A program made the position numbers and the translations under genes. A stretch of 64,000 nucleotides of DNA, from positions 149,141,559 through 149,205,558 of the forward strand of contig CP136066.1 in NCBI GenBank assembly GCA_032622095.1. Direction: 5' to 3'. The notes below the pieces were generated by a model. It had not been told where the DNA came from and ran no database searches. It was given only the letters and a program-made list of their open reading frames with translations. The DNA comes from Siphonodentalium dalli. Its lineage: Eukaryota > Mollusca > Scaphopoda > Gadilida > Siphonodentaliidae. How positions within the stretch are numbered: position 1 is the first letter of the stretch; each line of letters opens with the position of its first letter. Shown here piece after piece: positions 1 through 12,525 of the stretch.

Positions 1-354
1 TTATGCATGTGCATCTACATTCAAAATGGCGACTATGGTGGTTACCAGAATTGAGAACTCATCCAAATTTGCTAAAGTTTTATTGATAACGCTCCTAACG
101 TGTGTTTCCGTGACTTCTGATAACCCATTTGTTCTATGTTGGCAAAAGACCCATTAATTCTGAAACAATATGAATATTTTGCGACACTCGCTGTTTATTC
201 CCGACATTTCAACAGCATAACATCATAGAAACCACGAATTTAGATAAACAATATATGCTGTTGCCCCCATAATTATATGAACATCCTGAAAAAGCTGATC
301 GGGTGACTGGAATGAAAAATCATAACGCAATATTAAGGCTGTCGGTAATGAGCA
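1..354. other. No recognisable feature
   Basis: AT-rich sequence with frequent stops in all frames. I see no exon, RNA gene or clear repeat. Confidence 0.4.
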
Positions 355-815
355 ATACTTTACAAGAAAACCATAATCAGACATGGTACCGCCCTCAAGA
401 TCATATTATTAGCCATAAATATAAATTATAATATAAAATATATTGGTTACATGAATGCACCGCCTCAGAATTCCGTTAAAACAACTAACCCTTCAAATTA
501 TTAAAAAAAACTACAGCTTATTACTGAAGGTTTCTCATTCAACACACCAGAAAGCTTCTAAATGCGGATCAAAAATCGGAGGCATTGTGTTCCCGCCAAG
601 AGTGCATGGCCCAGCCATTGTTCATACCTAAACATCGAAAGCAATTAACGCAGTGATAATAGTTACATACTGCAACTATAAGACATCCAGTGAATACACA
701 CCCAAAGAAACCCGAAATGTGTTGTCCTGCGAGAAATGCCATCGCTATATCTCAATTTGACATGGCCAGATTAGACTTCCTACAATATCCTAAAACAATA
801 AAGCCTCTCAAATCA
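355..815 (-). repeat. Dispersed repeat, inverted copy of 60950-61310
   Basis: The reverse complement of this block matches the block near 61 kb over most of its length. Shared landmarks are CGGAATTCTGAGGCGGTGCA, the segment with AACCAATATATTTTATATTA, and GCAGGACAACACATTTCGG. Part of the same family (around the GGAATTCTGAG word) recurs near 27.2 kb and 55.9 kb. No coding potential is visible. It is an old interspersed element of unknown class. Confidence 0.65.
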
Positions 816-878
816 TCGGCATAGTCAACAGAACTTTCACGAACTTGGACATCGACACTTTCTAATCGTGTAATTGGG

Positions 879-902
879 AATTGGATTGGATTGGATTGGA
901 TT
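879..902. repeat. (ATTGG)n microsatellite
   Basis: About five consecutive ATTGG units. They lead into TTTATTTGCACAAATTAAAT, which looks like the edge of a dispersed repeat. Confidence 0.8.
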
Positions 903-1503
903 GTTTATTTGCACAAATTAAATACATAATACAAAAACATATCCTGACAATTTGCACAGGAGCGGAATGGCCAAAACAGGCCGTCTTCCTGTCGCCCCTT
1001 ATACACAATAGAGAATAGTAGATGGCGATCATATTGTTGTGTGATAATCGAGATGTTGCATGAAAGTCAGCTATGGTTGAGAGAATTTGTTACAAATTTG
1101 GGGTTGTGTTTTATTTATACATTTTGTTCGGGCAGCTATGATGAGATATATGTCTAAACAATTATGTGTCCATGGATTTGTGCCCATAAATGGTGAGTAA
1201 TCCAGGGTTACGGCACATGACGGGGCACATCTCTCAATCGCGATTATACATTATACATGTATACTTATTGTTTCAATTACTTTCTACAATCTCGGCATCT
1301 TACTGAGTTACTATAGTGTGATTGCACATTTATACTTGTGGAAGATTTCAAGATGGTTCTGCTAACTGCCAATTTTTGTGTTCACGGGGGGAGAACTGCG
1401 ACGTGAGGATCGGTGGCATTCCGATAAAGAGACGTTGGAATTCCGATAAAGAGACGGTGGAAATCCGATAAACGAGACGGTTCGCTTTCGGCGACAAACG
1501 AGA
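903..1503. other. Non-coding, short GATAAAGAGACG repeats
   Basis: No gene is visible. Near 1419-1480 the phrase TCCGATAAAGAGACGGTGG occurs three times in diverged form. It resembles the TTCCGATAAAA motif at the tip of the adjacent foldback element, so this may be debris of the same family. Confidence 0.4.
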
Positions 1504-1857
1504 TTTTCTTCGTGTTTGGGCATTCAAACGGAATTGCCGTGACAAGTCAGGTTTCGTATCATCATATCGTTATTTAAGTTACTAATATCCATCAAAATAT
1601 AGACGCTACAGTGACTAAAACCAAGAGAATAGCCATTTAAAAGGCACGCGACGGTTCGTTTTCCGATAAAAGACACGCGACGGTTCGTTTTTATCGGAAA
1701 ACGAACCGTCGCGTGACTTTTAAATGTCGATTCTATTGGTTATACTCACTGTAGCGTCTAGATTTTGATGGATATTAGTAACTAAAATAACTATATGATG
1801 ATATGAAACCTGATTTGTCACGGCAATTCCGTTTGAATGCCCAAAACACGAAGAAAA
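1504..1857. mobile_element. Foldback (MITE-like) element
   Basis: Two arms of roughly 165 bp are reverse complements. The left arm runs from TTTTCTTCGTGTTTGGGCAT and the right arm ends at ATGCCCAAAACACGAAGAAA. They meet at a short centre where the word CACGCGACGGTTCGTTTT is itself repeated and inverted. There is no transposase. Such structures are typical of non-autonomous foldback or MITE elements; I see no unambiguous target duplication. Confidence 0.75.
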
Positions 1858-2687
1858 ACACGTGAGTCAGGTGACCTGCGTGGGCAATGTCAGTAATCAT
1901 TGCAAGTTACACGTACGTACACTGGCTATTGACTGGTACGGTTACATATTATGATTCATTGTTCAGCCACCTTTCAATAAATGTTCTAAGTTGTAAACCT
2001 GATTGTTCCTTATTGCTTCTGGCATGATCTTAGTTTATGTGTTTGTGTTATAGCGGTTGGAATACATGTACATATATATGCTAGTGATTATTGGTCCATT
2101 GTTGTCTGCATATGTGTGACTTCAATCGGTTCTTGCAGTTGTGGTAAGATATCAACTTTGTCGAATCTAATGCAACAGCGATTCCAGTCTAGAGTAATGT
2201 CATTCTGATACACTAAATAAAACGCAACACGATTGACAGCCACATGACCTTATGTCGGTCAAAGCGAGTTGCACAATCAATCGTTGAAACAGACTCATTG
2301 GAACTGTAACATTTATTATAATAGTATATATGCAACTATATGGTCTTATCATAAACTAATTGGAACACAATGTGTCTTTGCAAGAATAAGTGTATTAGAC
2401 CATTATAAACAATATACAAAAATAAAATAGAATCACGAAAAGGGAAATTGGTGAATTTTGTGAAATAAACTTGCGAATATTATACTCGTTTGTTTTCTAG
2501 ATTTTAAACTGTCATGATTACAAAACAGAACATTTTATTTCGAACTAGGATTTAAATTTCTGAAATGCCAGAAATTTTATACTTCCATGGAATATTTAAT
2601 TTTTAATGAACACAATCTTTATATTATATGGAAATTATATATTAAATAATTAAAAGAAATGAATGAGAAAAAGATCATAGACATGGA
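1858..2687. other. No recognisable feature
   Basis: AT-rich, stop-rich sequence. Nothing coding or structured was recognised. Confidence 0.4.
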
Positions 2688-2915
2688 TAGTAAGTTCAGA
2701 ATTTCGACTTGTTGGTATATTATTAATGATATATGAGGATTTATTTGTTAAAACTGTCGTTGCGATTACTGTCCTTAGTCTCTTGTTACGATTGTTATAA
2801 TGATACTAATATTATGCAATACGCCACAACCCTGGCTGCTAATTTATAACAAACACTCACAGTACATAAGTGAAATACTAGATAACACTGTAAGCCATGA
2901 AAGTCTTAAGATGTA
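2688..2915 (+). repeat. Repeat shared with the interior of the 21.5-kb MITE
   Basis: This block aligns by eye with about 21778-22000. Shared words include GTAAGTTCAGAATT, ATATGAGG followed by TTTATTTGTT, GCGATTACTG and CCATGAAAGT. Here it lacks the flanking GTGTAG-rich arms, so it is either a relic MITE core or the source of a sequence the MITE captured. Confidence 0.6.
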
Positions 2916-2949
2916 TATCATTAAAATAATGCTACGGCCGTGCAACATT

Positions 2950-4345
2950 CTATAGTCGTTGGCTCAAAAACTTAGAAAATCGCACTAAAGTAGCACATAG
3001 ATACTACTCATCACATCCACTCGTCAATGTTGCATTATCTGGATTCGCGATTCCACCCCCCCCCCATTGAGTTTCAGTGGATTTTTTCAAACGTGTGAAC
3101 CATCCCTAACCGAGCTCTCCGTTGGGCAGGTTGCTTTTATAGCAGAGCGGTCAAAATTTGCGGGCAATCTGACAGTATACCGACGTACCTGTCCCTGCAT
3201 TATATTAATATTAATAAACGTCCTAGTGTATACAGTCATCCGGTGGTATTTTCCTATTAACATGTGAATGCATGTAATATCGGGCACTTAATCCTGATTA
3301 ACTCATTGCGCATTTATTTTAAAAGTTAGAACATTTTACGGAATTTGCGCGTGGATAGTACCCACCACATCCACTCGTCAAAGTTGTTCTATCTCGATTC
3401 ACGATTTCTCAATTTTTTTTCCTTTGTGAGATTTACTCGAATTTGCCGAAAGCCTCGACCCACAGCGATGCAAGATCTCTGTTAAACGGATTGCTTTTAA
3501 ACCACGACAGTCAAACTTCCAGGATGTATCTATTGTATACCGATGTACATGCTAGCACATTTCACTCGCTCCTTCATTAGCCTGTTTGAATTTGACGGGA
3601 ATATTGGCGAATTTCGAGTTTTGCTATATATCGATGGCAGGCTGTGTAGTACGTATTACGCTATATCGCGTCGCCACTAGTAAACCCTTTTCTCTGAAAC
3701 TTAAGAAATCGCACCAGAGTTGGGCGGTGATACCCGCTTTCACACCCGCTCATCAGCAAAATTGTATCTCCGTATTTGATATTTTGAAGTATTTTTCAAC
3801 TTTTGGTTTTTGTTGGAATTTGCCAATTTGAACCCACCTGAACACGAGCTCTCCGTTGGTCAGGTTTCTTTGTTAGTAGAGCGTTCAAACTTTCGGATAT
3901 TACCAGAAGTATATCGACGTACCTGCTCCGGCACTAGCTCGCTCCTTCATTAACCCGGTCGGATTTGGCGACAAAAATAGGTTAGTGATACAGCACTTAA
4001 CAAAATTTATTTACATTATAAAGCCTCGCCACGAGTAAACCTTCGATCTTAGCGCAAATTAAGCCGACATCAATAAGTTGCGCTTGGATACTATCTACCA
4101 TATGCACTACTCAGAATTTTTTTAGCTCGATGTTTCATTTTTTAGACAATTTCCCCCCTTTGATTTTTGTTGGAATTTGCAAAAAGTCTGAACCCACCGA
4201 AGCTCGCTCGCTGTTGGGCAGGTTGCTGTTATAGTAGAGCTATCAAACTTCGGGGGCCTACCTGTGAGATACCAGCATACCCGCTCCTGAATTAACCTTG
4301 CTCATCAATTAGCCCATTGGAATTGGCGTCAAAAATAGGTCATTT
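2950..4345 (+). repeat. ~360-bp tandem repeat, about four diverged units
   Basis: Comparable points (CATCCACTCGTCAA and derivatives) fall near 3010, 3363, 3740 and 4095, a spacing of about 350-370 bp. Each unit carries a version of TTTTGTTGGAATTTGC, CTCTCCGTTGGGCAGGTTGC, GTATACCGACGTACCTGCTC and GCTCCTTCATTAGCCC. More units lie at 7080-8060 (interrupted by a Helitron) and 17570-17820. No protein is encoded. Confidence 0.75.
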
Positions 4346-4349
4346 TCTT

Positions 4350-4650
4350 GTCCATGCTGTAGATCGGTAACGGTTGGGACAAGAAACTGATAAATGGTAT
4401 ACTCCGATCCGAATCACTCTTCCCATCTGGAGCACGCAATAAAAATATTATTCCGCTGGACTTGTTTTTTTGTTTGTTTTTTTTTGTTGTTGCTAAATCT
4501 GACGTTTACATCCGCCACAGGTCACCCTGGTCTCACCACCCTCGGCCTGGTCTCACCACCCCGACATGGTATCACCACCGGCATGGTCTCATCGCCTCCC
4601 CGGTATGGTCTCACCCTCTCCCATGCTCCTTCATTAGCCAAATTATTTAA
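4350..4650. other. Non-coding with short GGTCTCACCACC repeats
   Basis: At 4520-4620 the phrases CTGGTCTCACCACC and ATGGTCTCA recur every 15-30 bp. They form a small decayed minisatellite. No gene is seen. Confidence 0.45.
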
Positions 4651-5270
4651 TTTTCGATGGTCTGTAACTTGGACATTTCTCAACGGATTTACAAAATTCT
4701 TTCAGGAGGTTCATTAGTACGTCCTAAAGATACATGGTAGTAAAAATGGTTGAAATCATCGCAAAAAACAAATTGCGAAAATTTCGCCCCCACCCTAACC
4801 AAAAAATGTAAGCCCGACCCTGTCCAAATTATTTCTGTGTAGTATATTGACAACGGCCAGCACTACTATAGAAACTAAATCCAGCTATCTTTCTTGCTAT
4901 GTGAGAACAGGCGATCAGAAGATTTCTAGGTTGACATATCTATGGGAAATAACTCTGGAGAGGAAAGACGGACACAGTTTTTTATGTACTCATGATTCAG
5001 TGGATATCAAGATGTATGTATCGACCAAATTTCAGTGCTGTACTCCTTATATTTTCGGAGATCTGAAAACACCAATTGTTCACATAAAGGGAGATAACTC
5101 TGCAAATCAAGTGAGGACATGATTCTCAATAGGCCTAAGCACTAGAGTTTGTATACATATATATACATACAAAGTTTTAGCTTTCTAACTCTTGTATTGA
5201 CTGAGCTATGCTCATTATAAAATTGCTAAGAAGAAGGCAAATAATAATAATAATAATAATAGAGAAAAAC
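4651..5270 (+). repeat. Repeat copy A of a ~0.6-kb element
   Basis: Near-identical to 6033-6600. It starts with TTTTCGATGGTCTGTAACTT, passes through CAACGGATTTACAAAATTCT and AAGGGAGATAACTCTG, and ends in an (AAT)n stretch after GCTCATTATAAAATTGCTAA. The same vocabulary recurs in diverged form throughout 12.6-17.1 kb. GGGAGATAACTC is a word I associate with molluscan repeats. It is non-coding. Confidence 0.7.
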
Positions 5271-6032
5271 AATATACTTCCATGTAAAACATGGAAGTAC
5301 AATAAGGGAATCGCGCGGAATTGATTGGTATGTCGATAGTATGGTTTCTTGACATTTCTGTGTTCAGTTGGAACGTTCTGGTGTGACCCCCACCCATACC
5401 TCGGAATTAGGTGACGCGGGTAGAAAAGTCGCCATATCTCGGCCAATTTTCGAGATATCGAGCTAATTTTTGCGTGATTGTGTTCGCAATTGATGCCCCT
5501 TTATTATATAGTAGGGTTTTAGTAAGATATTGTGGCGATATTCTACTATGTAAGCCTATATGTATTCTGTTCAGTATATACATTTCGATTATCTCTGGCT
5601 TCCATCGACATAATACGGCAAGTAGGTAATCGTTTAGAAGTACTAGAAATTCCCCATCGAATGACACCAATAAAGTGACGATTGGTTGCAGGAATTTAAA
5701 TCCATAGAGCATCTTCTGTAAACTTGATAAGAATTAATGGGCCACAATTTCTACATTTTTCAACAGATTTACAAAATTCTTTCGGGAGTACTCTCAGAAC
5801 GTCCTATAGATACTTCACAACAATTTTGATTCGAATCGGAGACGACAAAAAAATGACAAATTTTGACCCCTCCCTAGTGAGGACAACTATCATTGGATCA
5901 TGGTAAAATTTGCACCAGTTCGTCTTCTCTCTACGTATAACACGCTCACATAAATCAAATCCAGCTCATGTGCGTCGTCTAGGCGGAGTTTTGTATACAA
6001 GCACTTTCTCCTCAATCAATGTATGAATATAA
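5271..6032. repeat. Diverged members of the same family
   Basis: This interval contains a short inverted repeat (ACTTCCATGT...ACATGGAAGT, around 5276-5300), a variant CAACAGATTTACAAAATTCT at about 5760, and a terminal segment resembling the flanking copies. It appears to be further decayed units and holds no gene. Confidence 0.45.
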
Positions 6033-6600
6033 TTTTCGATGGTCTGTAACTTTGACATTTCTCAACCGATTTACAAAATTCTTTCAGGAGGATCATTAGA
6101 ACGTCCTGTAGATACATGGTAGTAAAAATGGTTGAAATCATCGCAAAAAACAAATTGCGAAAATTTCGCCCCCACCCTAACCAAAAAATGTAAGTCCGAC
6201 CCTGTCCAAAATAGTTTTGTGTAGTATATTGACAACGGCCAGCACTACCATAAAAACTAAATCCAGCTATCTTTCTTGCTATGTGAGAACAGGCGATCAG
6301 TAAGATTTCGAGGTTGACATATATATGGGAGATAACTCTGGAGAGGAAAGACGGACAAAGTTTTTGATGTGCTTACGATTCAGTGGATATCAAGATGTAT
6401 CTATTGACCAAATTTCAGTGCTGTACTCCTTATATTTTCGGAGTTCTAAAAACACCAATTTTTGACATAAAGGGAGATAACTCTGAAAGTCAAGTGAGGA
6501 CATGATTCTCAATATGCCTAAGCACTATAGTTTGTATACATATATATACATATATACATATGCTCATTATAAAATTGCTAAGAAGAATAAAGAATAATAA
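6033..6600 (+). repeat. Repeat copy B of the ~0.6-kb element
   Basis: Direct repeat of the copy starting near 4651, with scattered substitutions and a deletion before GCTCATTATAAAATTGCTAA. It runs straight into the duplicated ~1-kb block that follows. Confidence 0.7.
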
Positions 6601-7582
6601 TAACTAGAGGTCAGATTCCATGGAATCAGATATACTTCCATGGTATCCCATCCCATCCCATGTGAGTGTTATGCGTATATGTGTATTCCTCTTAATTCGA
6701 ATTCATATTGGTGCTTAATGATCCGATGGTGGACTTGCATTGACATTTCTAAATATTAAATATACTCCAAAGGTTTATGTCATGATGATTAATGACTGTC
6801 TAATGCATCATGGTCCTGACCAACTGAGTCACCATTCACCCAGCCAATTAGTTCATTTGTATTCAGTAGGGATACATTTTATGGCTAATTATAACCGCTC
6901 CCCTGGATGCCCAAATCCTGTTCAACGGTCACGAAATTTGGTGTGTCTGATTGTAGAGTAATCGGCTTGTATATATATCAAAAGGGTGCAAATCATATTA
7001 ATTTGTGAAATATATTTCACCCGTTAACAATGTTACCCGCTACCAGGATTAAACGGTCCACTCTAAAACTTATACAATCGTTCGAAAGTTGCACCTGGAT
7101 ACTTCTGACCACGTCAACAAATTATTGTCTCAAAGTTTTATTTTTTAAGTAATTTTCCACATTTGTTTGTGGTGGAATTTGCCAAGTCTGAACCCACCCG
7201 ACGCAAGCTCTCCGCTGAGCATACCTCTTGGAGGCGTACATACAGTATACCGACGTATATGCTTCTGCATTAAACTAGATCTTTATTAGCACGTTTGGAT
7301 TTGGGGCTACAATTAGGTTAGTGATAGACTACTTAAGTATAAATATATAAATTATACTAGCAGGGTGACCAGACTTCGTCCGTGCTGTTTTCCCTATTGA
7401 CAATTTTGAATGTCAAGGTCAGGTCGGGGACTCGATTTGACCCGTGTAAAACATTCCCACGACAAAATTATCCCTAGGTATCAATTTCATCAAAATCCCG
7501 TCGAAAGGCGCGATTTGACCTTGAATTGACCATTTTAAAGGTCAAGGTCAGGTCGGGGACACAGTTTTACCGGTCCAAAACA
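6592..7582 (+). repeat. ~1-kb duplicated block, copy A
   Basis: Nearly identical to 17065-18050. It begins in an (AAT)n tract followed by ACTAGAGGTCAGATTCCATG and ends inside a Helitron. Copy A continues past the shared end as an intact Helitron while copy B stops abruptly, so A is the more complete version. It holds one and a half units of the ~360-bp family and no plausible gene. Confidence 0.8.
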
Positions 7583-7803
7583 CTAGCCGGACAAACGTAC
7601 CCATAGGTATCAAATTTCGTGGAAATCCATCCCTTTATACGATTTGACATTGAATTGACCATTTTTAAAGTCATGACCAGGTCGGGGTCAAAAACACTCC
7701 CCGGACAAAAGTGTCCCTAGATATCAAGTTTCGTCGAAATCCGTCCGGCTGTTTTCCTGGCCATACCTAACAAACAGACAGAAGTCCCAAAATATGTAGT
7801 AGA
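7357..7803 (-). mobile_element. Non-autonomous Helitron, 447 bp, complete ends
   Basis: Read on the minus strand it begins TCTACTACATATTTTGGGAC, followed by a TCTGTCTGTTTGT stretch. It ends with a GGACGAAGTCTGGTC hairpin-like region about ten bases before the terminal CTAG. The flanking bases are A before and T after, as expected for Helitron insertion between A and T. The body holds ~120-bp subrepeats with GGTCAAGGTCAGGTCGGGG. It interrupts a ~360-bp tandem unit, and uninterrupted units at 3-4 kb serve as paralogous empty sites. There is no Rep/helicase. Confidence 0.72.
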
Positions 7804-8180
7804 TAGCGTTGTCACGAGTAAACCGATCCATCTGAAAATTCGAAAATGGCACTTTAGATTTTCGGTGGAATTTACCAAAAGTCTCAACCCACCCCATCTT
7901 GCATTCTCCGTTGGGTAGGTTACTTTTAAAGTATAGCGGTCAAGATTTGGTGGGGGGTGGCTTGAATAGATTATCCAAATGTACCTGCTACGGCATTACC
8001 TTGCTCTTTAATTAGCCCGTTTGGATTCGGTGGGAAGAATAGGTGCATTTTCCCGTTCCCCGTCTAGCGGAAAGGGGTATATATAGTCACGCATTTCAAT
8101 CAGTTTGGATATAATGTTTAAATATACACAGTTATATGCCTATATATTTAATACTAATATATTTTCTTATAAATTAACAG
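7804..8180 (+). repeat. Continuation of the ~360-bp tandem unit
   Basis: Immediately after the Helitron the sequence resumes with a diverged CACGAGTAAACCGATC segment. It continues through the CTCTCCGTTGGGTAGGTTAC and ATTAGCCCGTTTGGATT landmarks of the ~360-bp family. Non-coding. Confidence 0.6.
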
Positions 8181-8182
8181 CT

Positions 8183-8259
8183 CAGTGCGTAGCCGAGTGG
8201 TGAGAGCGTCAGACCTTTAGTTTGTGTTTTATTGCGACGTGAGTTCGAATCCCGTCAAA
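8183..8259 (+). other. tRNA-like sequence (pseudo-tRNA or SINE head)
   Basis: An A-box-like TAGCCGAGTGGT and a B-box-like GAGTTCGAATCC lie about 45 bases apart, the right order and spacing for an RNA polymerase III internal promoter. The acceptor arms do not pair and the T and anticodon stems are imperfect. A functional tRNA is therefore unlikely. A T-rich tract follows. It is more likely a tRNA-derived SINE head or tRNA pseudogene. Confidence 0.5.
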
Positions 8260-9314
8260 TTATCTTCTTTTTTTTTTAACATGCTTTGGTGTATTTTAAT
8301 AATCAAATACGAATAATACCAAACTAAAGATAATGTAAAGATGCTTTTTATATTCGATAAATAACTAGAATATAAACGTCGATGTGTTATTGAATCGGAT
8401 ATAAAACAATAAACATGTGGGTCGGTTTTCGCATATATAACATGAAGCGCGCTTAATGAACGTTCGGTCCGAAGAATATGATGAGTGATTAACAACAACA
8501 CACAAAGAGTTTGAACGTAATCGAACAGAAAAAAGCGTTCTCTATAAGTAGATTCCTTTATGGTAGGAATAATGAGCGGTTGTTTCACGTTTGCTTTTTG
8601 ACAAGACTTAAATGACGGTGAACGAAACTATCAGTGGTGTTTTATTTTGCGAAAGTATAAAAGGAGTCATTTCCAATTCAGCAGACATATACTAACGGAA
8701 AGAATTGAATGTCTATCAGCAGTATACTACGGTTTATAACAATATACAAATTGTTCTTACGAAAATGATGATGTTTGCATGTTTCTATGTGTTTATCGTT
8801 GTTATCGCAAATGGAATAATTGGCTATACGTCGTCATTACGTTAGTAGAAATATACACCGTATAACGAAGGTTTGTTTGATCAAATTAATGTAATGTTTG
8901 TATTTTGTTTGGTTGTATATGATATGCAATGCGTTGAAGATGCGAAAGAAAATACAAAAGTGGAATGCACGCACGCAGATAGCTCATGACACACTATACA
9001 CGATAAAATGATAATTTACCACACACCATGGGCTACACAATTTACGAATAGGTGGGTTTATATTAAAATCTAAGTTATTTGCTTTATAACGGCTCCGATA
9101 TGAACTCGTACCAATATACCACTCTGGAAATGATTGTTGGAATTCGACGGGCGTTCTATCAGTTCTCTGGTAGAGGATTGAGACTGGCCCGCGGCAAGAC
9201 GGGTGTATTCGAATCGGAGGTAGGTTCCATCCCACGGGGGATGGGGTAGCCGGAGGAAGGAGAGAGGGGAGTGACAAATATTTGGCGTATATATAGATAA
9301 TATATATCTTTATA
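8260..9314. other. No recognisable gene
   Basis: A poly-T run follows the tRNA-like segment, then AT-rich sequence with stops in every frame. A short stretch near 8985-9060 may belong to a repeat edge. Nothing else is supported. Confidence 0.4.
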
Positions 9315-10751
9315 TCTATATTTGCGAATGTCTGTCTGTCTGTCTGTGTTCTATAGAAATTCACAGGGGAACATCTAGATGATGCCAAAGGGGTCTACTA
9401 GGAGTAGCTTTTTACAAGAATGATAATGGTCGGGGTTAGAATTTTCTAAAGTGACACCGTTGTTGTCAGGGGCAGAAAAGGGGGAGGGGCAGAACAAAAA
9501 TTTGTCGCCGATTGCCACCAAACTTATATATAATCATCCCCATAATATGAGGAATCTAATGGTGTGGTTTAAATAAGGCAAAAGTCACGCCGTTCGCGTC
9601 AGGGGTGCCCGGCAGGGGAGGGGCAGATTTTTTTCTGTCGCCGATTGCCACTAAACTTAACATATAATCATCCGCATGATATGAAGAATCCAACGGTGTG
9701 GTTTAAATATGTCAAAAGTGGCGTTGTTCGAGTCAGGGATGCACGGAATGGGAGAGGGGCACCAAAATTAATAAAACTAATTTTAGCGCCGATTTCCACC
9801 AAATTGATATATATTCTTCTTCATAATACAAGGAGTCTAATTGTGCGATTTAACAACGCCAAATTGTTGTCTTTTGGATGAGAGATTGGGAGGGGGTGGG
9901 CACTAAATTTGATAATAATTGGTTTAGTCGCCGATTGCCACCACACTTATACAACATCATCCCCATGGCACGAGGAGTCTAATGGTGTGGCTTATATCTG
10001 TCAAATGTGGCCTCATTCGAGTCAGGGTTGCATTGAAAGGGACAGGGGCACCAAAATTGATGCACAATTTTTTGAGCGCCAATTTCCACCAAATTGATAC
10101 ACGTTCTTATCCATGATACGAGGAATCTAATTGTGTGATTTAAAGATGCCATAGTGGTGCTGTTTGTGTGATAGATGGGGAGGGGAGGGATTGGCACCAA
10201 ATTTGATAAAACAAAAATGTTTAGTCGCCGATTATCACCAAACTTATAAACAATAATCTCCATGATATCAGGAGTGTAATCATGTGGTTTAAGGATGTCA
10301 CAAGTGGGGCCATTCGAATCAGTGGTGTATAAAGATGAGAGGCACACACAAATTATATCTATATGTTTAGTGCCGATTTCCAGCAGATTGATACATATTC
10401 TTCTCCGTGATACGAGGAATCTTATCGTGTGGTTTAGATACACCAAATTTGTGCCCTATGGGTGAGAGATATGGGAACCTTAAATTTGATACGAATTTGT
10501 ATACTCGCCAATTTTCACCAATTTCATATATATGCATCTCTAATCTCTAATGAGACTTATGTGTGCAGCTTGAGTCCGAAATAGGGACGGGAGGGTAACC
10601 AAAACTTATACAAAATATTTTTAGTACCAATTACCATCAAATTCAGACACGTTCTTCTCAAATGATACAAGAAATCGTACCGTCTGGCTGTCTTTCTGTC
10701 TGTTTGTGTGCGTTCTATATATAACTTCACGCGATAAAATCGAGATGGCAC

Positions 10752-10999
10752 TAAGGCGTTCTAAGAGGGTTACTTTTTACAAGGAAGATAATGGTGCGGG
10801 TTAAAATTTTCTGAAATGACGCTGTTGGTGTCAGGGTAAGAAAAGGGGGAGGTCGGCAAAATTCAAAAAATATGGTCTAAGGCGTTCTAAGAGGGTTACT
10901 TTTTACAAGGAAGATAATGGTGCGGGTTAAAATTTTCTGAAATGACGCTGTTGGTGTCAGGGTAAGAAAAGGGGGAGGTCGGCAAAATTCAAAAAATAT
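10752..10999 (+). repeat. Recent ~124-bp tandem duplication
   Basis: Two essentially identical copies start at GGCGTTCTAAGAGGGTTACT and end at CAAAATTCAAAAAATATGGT. The surrounding units are strongly diverged, so this duplication is much younger than the array around it. Confidence 0.85.
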
Positions 11000-11499
11000 G
11001 GTGAAATAGTTTTGTCGCCAATTTCCACCAAACGAATACATAATCACCTTCGCACTATGGCGTTGTTCGAGTCAGCGTTGCATCAACAATTGATTTAATA
11101 AACTATTTTTAGCCCAGATTTCCACCAAATTGATATATTATTCTTTTCTATGATACGAGGAATATCATCGTGTGATTTAAAGACGCCAAATTACTGTCGT
11201 TTGGGTGAGAGATGTGGGGTCATAACTATTCTCAGAATTTGTTTAGTTGCTGATTACCACCAAACATATATATAATCATCGCCAGTATATCATGCATCCA
11301 CGAGTCTAATGGGCGTGGTTTAAATATGTCAAAAGAGGCAAAAGCTGATACAAATATATTTGGCACCAAATTCATACACGGTTTTCTCTGATAATATACC
11401 ATGAATTAAATCACATTTGGTGTCGTTTGCGTCACGGATGGTGAGCGGATATGCACTATCATTGATAAGATTTCTATTCGCCGATATCCACATATAAGT

Positions 11500-12525
11500 T
11501 ATATACAGTCACCCAGGCCATCTCCATATCATTTTAAGTAGTTTTGGGCGTTCACATTTCACAATCCCGACATATGGTGACCCACTTAAGTCACTTGAAC
11601 AATTATATCTTCTTAACTGTCATATTTATATGGGGATGGCAATCAGGGCATTCACACAATGAGCTAGCAAAAATAGATACATAGAAGAAGCATTAAACGT
11701 ATATTTATCATTCTATTGAAGAGATATATATATTCGTGCAAACTGAGAGACGTCGAACCGTCAGAGGATTGCATATATATTATAACAAAATTGAGTCTGT
11801 TCAATTCAATACAGTTTCCACAAAAAGTTACAATTTGTCAAGAGATATGGGAGGCCTGTTCAAAAATAGTGGTCACATTGTGCAGTCAAATATAGTTTCT
11901 TCTGATATACAAGAAAATGCAGTTAGTAGCACAAGACTTTTCAGGATCCTCCCAATACTGACATCTGACAAGGGTTTTAGAACAGACTCATCGACTGACA
12001 TAAACAACTCAAAATCTCGCTCTGTGCCTGGCAAATGTAGCTGATATAGGGCGCGGCAACATTTCATTTAAACTGAGAATATTTAGCCAATATATAGCAC
12101 CATGAACAGAGGAGCACCTGGAAATTTCTTTGAAACATCTGTATCTTCATGGAGATATGATAGCCAGGTGTCCTCGAGATCTTAGTCCAACCCACTAGAT
12201 TGATTGATACATCTCAATATGTAAAACCCAATTATCATCTTTTATCGAACTAATGTGTTTATGATGTTCATGTATCATATTTATAACGTCTAATGTATAT
12301 GCAGTTGTAAATAAATAAATACTTCATTATTGGTGGAACGGATTAATCGCGATAAACAGAATGACAATTGACAAGGTGATCCACTACTGATATTCCATGA
12401 CTGTAATAATCATGTTTTGTGATGCTATTTGAATATACAATTTATGAGAAAATGTACAACACTTTAAGCAAGAGCATTCTCTATTCCCATCAAATATCCA
12501 CAGCATACAGAGGGTTTCACATCGC
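11500..12525. other. Element interior without recognisable gene
   Basis: No tandem units and no homology I recognise. An open frame at about 11736-12044 has no identifiable motif. This is probably unique filler inside the Helitron-like element, or host sequence if the element ends earlier. Confidence 0.35.

Noticed and set aside
8183-8259. Functional tRNA gene
   Set aside because: Acceptor stem does not pair and other stems are weak.
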